From positions 76,310,001 through 76,374,000 of the forward strand of contig JAZHRO010000002.1 of NCBI GenBank assembly GCA_037157565.1: a stretch of DNA of 64,000 bases, given 5' to 3'. Source of the stretch: Thalassia testudinum (Eukaryota; Streptophyta; Magnoliopsida; Alismatales; Hydrocharitaceae). The notes beneath the pieces were generated by a model. It was not told the DNA's origin and made no database searches. It worked only from the letters and a program-made list of their open reading frames with translations. How positions within the stretch are numbered: the first letter of the stretch is position 1; every line of letters starts with the position of its first letter. Positions 22,108-32,361 of this stretch are shown here, piece by piece. The position numbers and the translations under genes were made by a program.

Positions 22108-24754
22108 TGATGAGAACCCCATCATGAGTCCTAACTAGCTCATTTTGAATTGAGAAAGTAAATAAAAGCTCCTACATAACCTAAAGGAAGGCCTTCAAGG
22201 GATTACTATTCTGTGGAGGAAACATGAACTAAAGGGTAAAACTGCAATTTTACCATTGCAGTACATCAACGGGATTTCTCAGGAGCTAAACATAGGTCAA
22301 TTGGACTTAATAAGAGGAAAAGTGGGATGGTTCAGTCAGAAAAGGGTTATTGTGAGATTTAAGAATTAAATGACATTCCGTAACACTAAAACAAATCCAC
22401 TTAATTTAATAAGGTTTTGGTCAGGATAAAAATCAACTAAATCCTCTAAAATTCATGTAAAAATATCCCCTAGGGTTTAGAACCTTTAATTTGGCCTTTG
22501 GAACCTATTTTGACCTAGATTGGGGTCCTACCTCAGCATTTAACCTAATTTGGGTTTTTATGTAAAATATCTAGTCAAACATGGTCAAACCTAAAATCCA
22601 GCTTCTCCATTGGACTCCTTAGGTCAAAATTAGGTTTGTACCTAAATTTGGGCCTAAGGGAAGGTCATCTTGACATACTTTGCAAAATGGTCCACCTAAT
22701 TACATTTTGGCACCTAACTTTTGAAAACCCTTGCACAGAGCCCCCTAACTTCCTCGCCACCCTTACATTCAGGTCCCTCTGCCATTACAGCGGAGGAATC
22801 CCACTCTGGAGAGGATTTGAAGAGGATATCTCCTTGAATCCTCAGAGATCGCCTCCTAGATTTGAAAGGAAGATTCTCTCAGGATTTCTCCATCGTCTGA
22901 ACAAGATCTCTATATCTAATTTACACCAAATCAATCGTGCGAACACTCGAGAGATTTGGGTGTCTTGAGCACCTTCCATCTTCGGAGAGACCTTTGCGCT
23001 GCAAGGCTTGCCTTCTAAGCACAAAGGGCTCGGCCAACGGCTACAAAAGGACCCCCGGTCCTTGACGCATCTTTCAAGCTTGATTTGGCTGCAAATACCC
23101 TCTCAATTTCCTCCTTCCTTATCTCCGGTCAAACACCCACAAGCTTCGACAATCTCTCCTCCCTCCTCTCGTCGCTCTACCAACATCCCCGTGGTAGATT
23201 TAGCTTCGTCTCATTCTTCCGCAATGCACCGCACCAGCGCACGCCACTCCAACCTCGTCCTCGTCGTCGTCATCTCCACCTCATGGCTTTCTTCCCTGAC
23301 GACAGCACATACGCGCCGCTTGTCTCCTCTGCCTCCCCTTCATCCCAGTACCCATAGATAAGTTTCTCTCCTCCCACTCCTCATTTTCCCTCAATTTCAG
23401 GAAACACCCCTCGATAGCCACTATCCACCTTCGTCTCCCTCATCTTCGGCCGACCACCGGCAAGGTGCATCCACCTCTCCGCACCTCCAAAAGCCTTGCT
23501 AGACACCTCATCACCTCTGGTATCACCCACTGATCACCTTCCACCCATCCACTGACCACCACATATGCCATACACTTCCTCTGGACAAACCCACAAGCAC
23601 GGTCACAGTCCGACCTAGGCATGCACGCCTAGGCCATTCTGCGCCATGCCAACCCCTGCCTCACCTTCACCGTGACATGGCGAAGATTTCCCTGTTGTTT
23701 AACAAGGCCGCAAGGCCATCTTCTTGTTGCATAGGTCTGAGCCCCCTTTTGCCATTAACACTGAAGCAAGTAAGCTTGCTAAGAGCTCCAGGTCGCACGC
23801 TCCAGGCATAAGAGCTCCAGGCAACGCGCGTTGAGTGCGCGAACGTTTCCAGCCTAAGAGCAAACTTCGCGAGGCTCCCATTTGCTCCAATTGCGTGGAC
23901 TTCCCTCCTGCGGGCACTAGCAGAAGCGGGTGGGACATTTAGTCCCACCTCGTGAACTTAGAAATGCGGTGAGCAACTTATATTGATTTTGTGTTTCCTG
24001 TTGGTCACCTCAAGTGACATGGGGTGAGGTCCCTCCCCCTCACATGCTCACGCTTCGTCCTCGACCCCTGTCCCCGCGGACCTAGCACCTGACCCGATTA
24101 CCTAGCACTCCTCGTGCACTACACCACGTTGGTGCACCTGGACCCGAGCACGCGAAACCCGACCCGATTACTTGCCTCTAGGAGAGCGTACCTAAGAGTG
24201 AAATAGAGAGGGAGAGACGCAGGGAGGGGTAGGGGTAGGTTTTTCTCCATTGTGCTGTGCAGGAAAGGAAGAAGAATCTGAAGGTAGAAGAAGAGAAAGC
24301 TAAGAAGGAAGAAGAGGAGCGGCTGAAGAAGAAGACCAAGTGCATAAGAGCAAGAAAAGAAGAAGGAGGCAGCTGCTGAAGGCAGGACTTTAAGGCAAAG
24401 GAAGCCAAAGACAAGGAGGGACTTAGCCACAAAAGAATACTGCAGAGGAAGAAGAAAGAAGAAGAAGAAGCCAAAGAAGGCAAAGCTGAAGAAGAAAAGA
24501 AGGAGCGGCCAAGCAGAGACAGAAAGAAGAAGATAAGGAAAGAAAGAAGAAAAGAAGAAAGAGCTCTGCAGAAGAGGAAGGAGTGGCCACAGAGAAAGAG
24601 AAAGAAGAGAGAAAGAGAAGGTAAAATCAAAGAGAAGAACAAGCTGTACACTGTAGCAGAAACATTTAGGACGTCTGATTTTACATCAGACGTCCACTTT
24701 TTGAGCTTATCTCTACAATGACATTATTTTTACTTCTCAATTTTGATGGGATTG
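22108..24754 (+). repeat. Element A 3' LTR, left part
   Basis: Starts TGATGAGAACCCCATCATG right after the PPT. It matches the 5' LTR until 24754, where element C interrupts it. The remainder is at 32097-32279. Without C the LTR would be about 2,825 bp. The TATA site is degraded (TACAAAA near 23043). Confidence 0.92.
24669..24695 (+). other. LTR hairpin built from GACGTC arms (element A 3' LTR)
   Basis: GGACGTCTGA and TCAGACGTCC form a perfect 10-bp stem around a 7-nt loop. F has an 11-bp stem at the matching place (62439-62464). The arms are the same palindrome as in the Sirevirus LTRs. Confidence 0.8.
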
Positions 24755-26221
24755 TAGTCGTGTCGTGTTTCGCGTGTTAGAAATCGAGGTTACAAAGTAA
24801 CCTGTTGTCTAGTTGCAAAACACATCGATCAAATAAAATTTATACTGAAACTCCAAGGGAGTCCTGGGTCGAACATAGGGAGGCGATGTTTACATTAATT
24901 GAAAATCGCTTTTCGATTCATTTCTTTTTGGTATTTTAGGGTTTTGTTATTTTTTTGTGTTTTTGAAATAAAAGACAAGCAAATGATTCACAAGATAGAG
25001 ATGTGGAACAAATATGATATATATATCAATTCAATGTCGATTACAATGAACTACAAAAGCATAAAAAGAGAGGGAGGTGTGAGGAAATCTCCCGAATCGG
25101 CTGTTCGGCGAGATGACGGTGCCTGGCGGAAGCTCAGACGAAGCAGGTGAGGAGCGGGACGACGGAGGTGAGATGCTGGAGGACGTCAGGTTGAGGAAAG
25201 CTTCGGCGTAGCTCCGGAATGGAGGTAAGAAGACGGAGTTGATCTGCTATCGGAATGGAGGTGGGAGGATGGCTCTAAGGTGATCTATGAAGGGAGATGG
25301 GAAGTTGGAGGAGTATTTGGTGGGGCAGAGATTCGCTACACTAATAGGCACCTTGGGAGCTTGAGAACAACCTCTAATGGAGTGTTGGTAGGCTTGCTAG
25401 AGCTTGGGAGTAGGTGGGAGTAGAGTAGGTAGAGATGGCTTGGAAGGGAGAGGGTGTAGATCCTTTTATAGTGGTGGAGAAGAGGCAAAAATCGATATGG
25501 GACCATTAGTGACATTCAGGCTGTCGCTGGAAACGTCGTTGTAGGTAGCTCATGCCCACTGGCACCCACAGCTGGCTCTGCTGGCAAGCGATGAATTATC
25601 GACGGTTGTAAGCGTCGCTGTAAGTCAAACTCATGCGTCGCTGCAGTCCACCTCACGCTACGCTAGTGCGGCTCTTGCCTTGCCGCGCGCGCGCATGCGT
25701 GCCTGCGCATGTACCTGCACTGCTGTGCATGTGCGGTGTTGCGTACTGTGTTGGCGGCCTGGGCTACGCCACATGGCGCAGTTTGGGCCGTCCATCTTCT
25801 TGTTGTTGTAGGGGCTGCTATAGAGGTTGGATTGAGTCGATTTTCGCGCTGTTAGGCTGCAATCGTCACCCCGAATCCATCCACATGGTCGGATTTATCA
25901 TTTGAAAATCTGAATTATGTCTTCTAGTCCCTTGGCCTTTGATCTTCCTCGGACTGCATATGATGCTACGGAACTCCGATCGAGGCGATTTCAGAGGCGT
26001 TGGACTCCGATCATCGTCTTGATCAGATCGTCAATCTGAGGCTCCAAAATAAATATCCTTCTCTCCTAACCACAAAGAGGATGCAATTAACCTAAATTAA
26101 ATACAACTACTCTAAATGCAGAATGATGCATGCTATGCAATATTTATAACATGAAATGCAAATCTAAGCCTTGGAACATGCATGAATAGGCATTTTACCC
26201 TTAATAAATGTGTTTACATCA
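24755..26221 (-). repeat. Element C 3' LTR
   Basis: 1,467 bp; inner end CA at 26221 next to the PPT. TATA box near 25464-25470 (- strand). Confidence 0.92.
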
Positions 26222-26244
26222 TACCCCCATGCCTATCTTTTGCT
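26222..26244 (-). other. Element C terminal polypurine tract
   Basis: On the - strand this reads CAAAAGATAGGCATGGGGGTA against the LTR, almost the same as the PPT of elements A and D. Confidence 0.85.
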
Positions 26245-27500
26245 AGTCCTAGCAAAATTAAACTATATGCTATGTATAAAGGCAGAATTAGGATTAGATC
26301 GCTTAAGCCTAAGTCGTTTATTAACAATAGAAAGTTTCAACTAAGGTCCTAAACTACGAAAACTCAATAATACCCGAGTGTCTGCCAGAATACAGACCAC
26401 CCAAGTTCTCACCTTATTTGAGAAGGGAAGATATATACATATTATTTTTCTTCTTTTCTAATTTTTTTGTACTTTTGGAGTTTGAGAGTTCCGGGATAAC
26501 TTTTTACGGCTACCCGACTCACCCAAGACTCGAAAAGGACTCTAAGTACTAAGCATCTTTGTGAAAAGGTGATAGACTCAAAGAACGGCCGTTAAGACGG
26601 ACTTCAGGTTTCTATGACCCTAGGTGACCATGCCTAAAGGTTTTTCTTTACAATCAGTAGCTTTCTCCCTACTTCTTTATTTATGGGGTCAACACAAGGG
26701 AGAACCTAGTGTATATCTCTCCAGTTTATTCTACTTCCCCGCTTCTTCCCTAAGTGTTTTGGGAATTATTGTGCACTTTTTTTTGTGAGCTGGGTTTTGG
26801 ACAATCAGCCGATGAACTGCTACCACCGACAACTTGCCAGCCATACTCATGCGGTGAAGTGTGGTTTTATTTTTTTTTTATTTTCTCCTTTTTCTTTTTC
26901 TCTTTTTTCTTTTCTTTTCTTTTTGAGTGTTTCTTTTTTCTTTTTTCTTATAAGTAGGTGGCTTCTCTGATCTAAGATTTACCTAAAGGTAGTACAACGA
27001 AAATGGTCTTGTGGCTAGGCTCTGGACAATCGGCCGATGAGCTGTTACCACCGACAACTTGCCAGCCATACCACCCAAGTCGGTCCATTAGCTACCCAAT
27101 TTCCATAAAAATCGTCAGAAAGTGAGTCAGTGCAAAAAAATGTGTGTAGATACTTAGTCTTACAGTCCCCCCAAATCAGAGGGCAGGTTGATAAGTCGCA
27201 TACTTATCACCCCAAATTATTTACCAAATTAAAATAAATTTTAATTGGCAAGGACTCGAGACTACATCCACATTCGAGTGGACACCCGAGCTAATTAAGC
27301 CTGAAGACCTGAAGGGTCTAAGTGTTTAGGTCCTCTCGTATCATTTCCTAAAGTTAATAACTTCCAAATGCCTAAGTTCACTTTTCCTAATTTCTTTCTT
27401 TTTTTTATCTTTTTTCAAATTTTCAATTTTGTTTTAATTTTATAAGAAATTAAAAGAAATTCTACGGAGTTAACATAATGATTTCAGGAATCAATTATCC
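26245..27500 (-). other. Element C 3' spacer
   Basis: No supported ORF. Contains a long T-rich tract on the + strand (about 26860-26950, purine on the - strand) and a 50-bp direct repeat pair. Confidence 0.65.
26793..27072. repeat. Direct repeat pair in element C spacer
   Basis: About 54 bp at 26793-26847 recur at 27019-27072 with a few changes. Both contain the segment CCACCGACAACTTGCCAGCC. Confidence 0.8.
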
Positions 27501-27513
27501 ACCCCCCCATGCC
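27501..27513 (-). other. Second polypurine tract of element C
   Basis: On the - strand this reads GGCATGGGGGGGT, about 1.28 kb upstream of the 3' LTR. Confidence 0.55.
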
Positions 27514-27868
27514 TAAATGATACAATGTCCTCATTGTAAAAATAAAGACATGAAAAGGGCGGAGTAAACAGAATATCACCTGAACATCGCTAGGAATCCA
27601 GTAAGCTCCGCAGAGAACGTGAAATATAAACACGTGCTAAATTTAATGCCTTCAACTATGCATAAAATACATACAAGGAAGAAATTGAGAATTCACAAGC
27701 GCAGGTTAGAATCAAAATCAAAATGTTGATCCTGAAACCCGTCTGCATAAGATGTTCACAGACGTGGACAAGATTATGGTGCAGACCCATGCCCCAAGGT
27801 CAAGTGGTTCTTAGGTTCTGGATGAAAATCACCCAGAATCGAAGGTTGTTGTGTTTGCGAGGATGGGC

Positions 27869-28132
27869 CTACGGTTTAGTGGTGTGCAACCCAAGATCAA
27901 AGTGTCGGACAATGGGTAAAGATGGTTCAATAGGTGCGGTTGTCCACTTAACATCTAGCTCAGAAAAATAATTAGTTATTCTAGGCTTGGGTCGCACATG
28001 AAAGATATCATAAGGGTCCATATAGAAGATAGGTGGTTTCAGGTCAATAGGCACCCTTATATCCAAACTTGTTTTTCCCTCAAAATTAACCTCCCAAATT
28101 ATCATTTCCAACTTCCTATCCTCTGAAATCAA
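27869..28132 (-). pseudogene. Element C ORF3, fragment of unknown protein
   Basis: An 87-residue open frame, hydrophobic/charged, overlapping the end of the acidic ORF by 4 bp in another frame. No family is recognised. It may be the frameshifted continuation of the acidic protein. It is followed downstream by a motif resembling the end of Athila pol (near 27630-27655 on the - strand). Confidence 0.4.
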
Positions 28133-28740
28133 GGTTTCCGAGACCTCCAGTCATTGTACACCCCATCTAAAGTACCCAAGTCCAACAATTGTGGCTGAAT
28201 CAGGATTGAATTGGGCACAATGATCTCAAAAGTATTTTCATTCAGCTCTTCAGGGTGTGGTTGAGGAATGGGGCTACTAATTGACTTGTCGGGTATCGGA
28301 TCCTCCAAGTTAGCCCCAACTGAATCAGAGTCTTCAGTAGTCAGGCTACCAAATTGGTCGTCATACTCCTCGAGCCCGTATGTCTCACTAAAATCATTCT
28401 CCTCAAGCTTAAGTGAGACTTCGCTAAGAGATTCCTCACCCTCAAAATCAAAGAACTCATGATCCTCATTTGTATATGTCTCAACATCACAAGTCATTCC
28501 ATCATCCAAGGAGACATAATTTTTTTCGTTTCCTGCCTTGGGGATCTCGGGTGAATCAATCGGTTCATCCTCAAAGGGTTGCTCTAGACCAATCTGGTCA
28601 TCTCCAATCTCCGAATATGTGTCCCCCCCGACAAGCGCCTGAGTGGGTTCAGACATTGGTTCTCCTGAAGAGGGTTCATCTTGAGAATCATCCCAAGATT
28701 TGACTAGTGCAACCACAAATTTCATCCTCAACCTCAACAA
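28129..28740 (-). CDS. Element C acidic protein, unknown function
   Basis: A 203-residue open frame very rich in Asp, Glu and Ser and with few basic residues. A motif SWDDSQDEPSS near the start resembles EDEPSWDNIEDQ in element E's acidic protein. No catalytic motif, membrane segment or signal peptide is seen. Athila-type elements have an acidic stretch between protease and RT, so this may be a retained linker region. The reading frame differs from its neighbours, so it may be a fragment of a longer broken ORF. Confidence 0.5.
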   Translation of the reverse strand: MLRLRMKFVVALVKSWDDSQDEPSSGEPMSEPTQALVGGDTYSEIGDDQIGLEQPFEDEPIDSPEIPKAGNEKNYVSLDDGMTCDVETYTNEDHEFFDFEGEESLSEVSLKLEENDFSETYGLEEYDDQFGSLTTEDSDSVGANLEDPIPDKSISSPIPQPHPEELNENTFEIIVPNSILIQPQLLDLGTLDGVYNDWRSRKP

Positions 28741-28877
28741 TTTCCCAAGAGGAACTCACCCAGGTCCCTATCCCTAACAGTGTGGAGCAAATCCAATAGA
28801 GAACTATTAAGTTCATCAATCATTTTGATCATAGGCTACAATGCTTCAGTGCATGGTGTTGGCTGAACTTCTAAAGA

Positions 28878-29414
28878 TTATATAGTGTTCCTCAAATTAG
28901 CCAACACCCTATCCTGGATCTTGTTCACCTGAACTGACTGATTCGATTCAGGTTTGGGTGGGTTTGGGTTGAATCTAGGGGAGTCAAGGTGTCGAGGTTC
29001 TCGGATCCCTCCTTGATAGTAGGTCTTTTCAGGTTGTCTAAAGGTTGGTGGCGACCTAAATTTAGCATAATTCTGGGAAGGGTAAGTGTTATAATCAGCA
29101 TATCCTTCATGGTTGTAGATCTGGTTAGGTTGATCATCAAAGGATGGAGATCTATAATTATTGTAGATCTGGGAAGGATAGTAGCCATAGTCTTGTTGTC
29201 TAAGGTTAAGCCCTGGACACTGAGGTCCAGATTCATATCCCCAATCAAAGTCATCCCGACTAGTGGATGGACAATTACAAGTTAAGTCGGGATAGTAATC
29301 ATCTTGGGGGTAAGTGGTGGTAGGAGGATAGGATGTGAAATGTGTGTAGGATGTGGAAAGGTACATGGTGAAGTAAGGAGGGAAATAAGAAGATAAAGGA
29401 GCCCTGCAATACAA
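28878..29414 (-). CDS. Element C Tyr/Pro/Asn-rich ORF (gag-tail-like)
   Basis: A 178-residue open frame with many YPSQ/YNNYRSP-type repeats and a C-terminal helix-like stretch. Its composition resembles the Tyr/Ser/Pro-rich tail of Athila Gag seen in A and G. No capsid core precedes it, so it is either the remnant of a gag or an element-specific protein. Function unknown. Confidence 0.5.
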   Translation of the reverse strand: MYCRAPLSSYFPPYFTMYLSTSYTHFTSYPPTTTYPQDDYYPDLTCNCPSTSRDDFDWGYESGPQCPGLNLRQQDYGYYPSQIYNNYRSPSFDDQPNQIYNHEGYADYNTYPSQNYAKFRSPPTFRQPEKTYYQGGIREPRHLDSPRFNPNPPKPESNQSVQVNKIQDRVLANLRNTI

Positions 29415-30594
29415 AAATGCAAGGCTGTCCTTAGGTTGGGTAGCCTAAAGGTCTACAGACTCTAAGAATCCGTCCTAAGATTATAGACGATTTACTCTAC
29501 TTATGTCTAGGCAATCCAACCAGTTAGGAGGGACTGGGGAGAAGGTTCTTCCTTTGGCTTGCGCCTCCGGTTCCTAGTGTACCCCCCAGCCGCAGTCATT
29601 TGACGCTACTCCCCTAGCTAGACATCAGATTGACTAGTATAAGCAGGTTAATTGTGAACAATCTCAATCTGGATCCCGATGAGCGAACCAGTCCTTAAGG
29701 CCAACGTCTAATCAATTTTAGTTAGGCTTGGGACAATGGTGCTTCAGGAATGTGATGGCCCTCTAGATGGGTTGTGCCCTTAATGATCAGTTAAAATGTG
29801 TGTGCATGCACAACCAGGGTTCTTAAACAAGGTTATTTGATGATGTGTCTTTTAGGATTTAACCTTATTTAGTAGCTTTTAGGGTTTAATTCTTAGGTTG
29901 GTTCAATCAAGGTTTAGTAGAACACTCCAAGTTTTGAAAGCATAGGTGATGATATGTTCCTTTAAAAATAAAAAATAATGTGGACTGCCTGGTTCAGCCT
30001 TAAGAATCAACCCTAAGTGGCAAGCTACTTGATGGATCAGTTTTAAATTGAGTGGTGCGGCCCAAACAGTTCAATCAATTGGCCTATTGCACCACTTAGT
30101 TAAGGCACACAGAAATGCTTAACCTGTTCAGATTTTTACAAACTTATGTGTATTTAGTTGAAGTGTACCGGGTCCACAAGTCAGATCCCAGTTAAGTGAT
30201 AGAATCAAAGTGATTTTGCGCCTTAGGATAAGAAGTTGTGGGTGTTAAGTGTGTAGCTTTCACAAAATCCCACAATCAGATAACACTTTTTTTATTTTTA
30301 TTTATGTGGATGGTGAGGTGAGTGGAGGTGGCAAACAAACAACCAAATCTATCCTAAGGTTCATAAAAAGCACCTAAGTTGATTTGGGTTTGAGTTATTC
30401 GGTTATGGAACGAAAACTAAGGTGGGGGTGGTGTGGGGGACACTTACAAAATACTCTACCTGCACTTTACTCTGATCTACCGCACTTAGATCTCCATGCT
30501 AGGGTACCTGCAAAATAGTAGATCAAAGACAAGTAGGGTTGATGCTTTGTAAATGCAAAGAAACATAATAAACAATAAAGTAAATTCCGTTGCC
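29415..30594 (-). other. Element C leader
   Basis: Between PBS and first ORF. Contains the microexon-like block at 30460-30507. No other ORF supported. Confidence 0.6.
30460..30507 (-). other. Putative leader microexon (element C)
   Basis: On the - strand TTTTGCAG precedes 48 nt ending GTGCAG and followed by GTAGAG. Placement matches A, E, F and G. Confidence 0.45.
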
Positions 30595-30612
30595 TCCCCG
30601 GCAACGGCGCGA
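30595..30612 (-). other. PBS of element C (tRNA-Asp type)
   Basis: On the - strand TCGCGCCGTTGCCGGGGA, 17 of 18 bases matching the tRNA-Asp complement. Confidence 0.9.
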
Positions 30613-30615
30613 AAA

Positions 30616-32096
30616 TGGTCGTGTCATGCTTTGCGTGTTAGAAATCATGGTTACAAGTAACCTGTCATCGTAGTTGCAAAACACGTTGATCAAATAAAAT
30701 TTATACTGAAACTCCAAGGGAGTCCCGGGTCAAACGCAGGGAGGCGACGTTTACTTTAGTTGAAAATCGCGCTTCGATTCGTTTCTTTTTGGTATTTTAG
30801 GGTTTTGTTATTTTTTTATGTTTTGAAATAAAAGATAAGAAAATGATTCACAAGATAGAGATGTGGAACAAATATGATATATATATCAATTCAATGTCGA
30901 TTACAATGAACTACAAAAGCTTAAAAAGAGAGGGAGGTGAGAGGAAATCTCCTGAATCGGCTGTTCGGCGAGACGACGGTGTCGGGCGGAAGCTTGGACG
31001 AAGGAGGTGAGAAGTGGGACGACAGAGGTGAGATGTTGGAGGACGTCGGGTTGAGGAAAGTTTTGACGTAGCTCCGGAATGGAGGTGACAAGACGGAGTT
31101 GATCTGCTACCGGAATGGAGGTGGGAGGATGGCTCCAAGGTGATCTATGAAGGGAGATGGGAAGTTGGGGGAGTATTTGGTGAGGCAGAGGTTCGCTACA
31201 CTAATAGGCACCTTGGGAGCTTGAGAACAACCTCTAATGGAGCGTTGGTAGGCTTGCTAGAGCTTGGGAGTAGGTGGGAGTAGAGTAGGTAGAGATGGCT
31301 TGGAATGGAGGGGGTGTAGGTCCTTTCATAGTGGTGGAGAAGAGGCAAAAATCGGTATGGGACCATTAGTGACATCCAGGTTGTCGCTGGAAATGTCGCC
31401 GTAGGCAGCTCATGCCCGTTGCTGCTCACAGCTTTCTCTGCTGGCATCGATGAATTACCGACGGCTGTAAGGATCGCTGTAAGTCCAGCTCATGTGTCGC
31501 TGTAGTCCACCTCACGTTGCGCTGGTGCCGCTCCTGCCTTGCCACGCACGTGCACACGCCCACGCGCTGGTGCTGTGCACTTGCATGCTTGCGCGCCTGC
31601 AGTGTTGCGTGCATGTGCTGGCGGCCTAGGCTGTGCCACGTGGCGAAGTTTGGGCCGTCCATCTTGTTGTAGGGGCTGCTACAGAGGTCGGATTGAGTTA
31701 ATTTTCGCGTCGTTAGGTTGTGATCATCGACCCGAATCCATCCGCATGGTTGGATTTATCATTTGAAGCTTTGAATTATGTCTCCTAGTCCCTTGGCTGT
31801 TGATCTTCCTCGGACTACATATGGTGCTATGGAACTCCGATCGAGGCAATTTCAGAGGCGTTGGACTCCGATCATTGTCTTGATCAGATCCGTACGGTCG
31901 GATCGTCAATCCAAGGCTCCAAAATAAATATCCTTCTCTCCTAACCACAAAAAAGATGCAATTAACCTAAATTATATACAACTACTTTAAATGCAAAATG
32001 ATGCATGCTATGAAATATTTATAACATGAAATGCAAATCTAAGCCAAGGAACATGCATGAATAGGCATTTTACCCTTAATAGATGTGTTTACATTA
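30616..32096 (-). repeat. Element C 5' LTR
   Basis: 1,481 bp. It carries a G-box palindrome GCCACGTGGC near 31635. The TATA site is mutated relative to the 3' LTR (TTTCATA on the + strand near 31325). Confidence 0.92.
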
Positions 32097-32279
32097 GATT
32101 GGTTATTGCCTTTTATTAAATTGAGTGTTGCATTATTTAGTTTTTAAATACCCAATTGCTCCCTATGCTAGACCTTAGATACCTTGATTTTCGAGTAAAA
32201 AATTCTTATTTATTTTCACGGTGATTTCATTTATACTGCAATGAACATCTTTTAAAAACATGATCTCACCTCGTCAACA
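32097..32279 (+). repeat. Element A 3' LTR, right part
   Basis: Continuation of the LTR broken at 24754. It opens with the duplicated GATTG and ends in CAACA, matching 1821-2004 of the 5' LTR. Confidence 0.9.
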
Positions 32280-32361
32280 TGCCCTGCTGATGGCATTAAA
32301 CTCAGCGCTTAACGGGAGGCAACCTGTCATTTTGAAAAACCCGAAACCATTCCTGACACAT
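32280..32361 (+). mobile_element. Element D fragment: end of pol
   Basis: Homologous to 20490-20570 of element A, including the AGCGCTTAACGGGAGGCAACC stretch that ends Athila pol. Element A is inserted on its left and element E on its right. Confidence 0.85.

Larger units (their letters stand above)
24755..32096 (-). mobile_element. Element C, non-autonomous LTR element inserted in A's 3' LTR
   Basis: 7.3 kb with two LTRs of about 1.47 kb, a tRNA-Asp-type PBS and a PPT, flanked by the 5-bp target duplication GATTG (24750-24754 and 32097-32101). No RT, RNase H, integrase or protease is visible. The 4.4-kb interior holds a Tyr/Pro/Asn-rich ORF and an acidic ORF on the - strand. Both outermost dinucleotides are mutated (TG to TA at 24755, CA to TA at 32096) while the inner LTR ends are intact. 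Confidence 0.92.
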
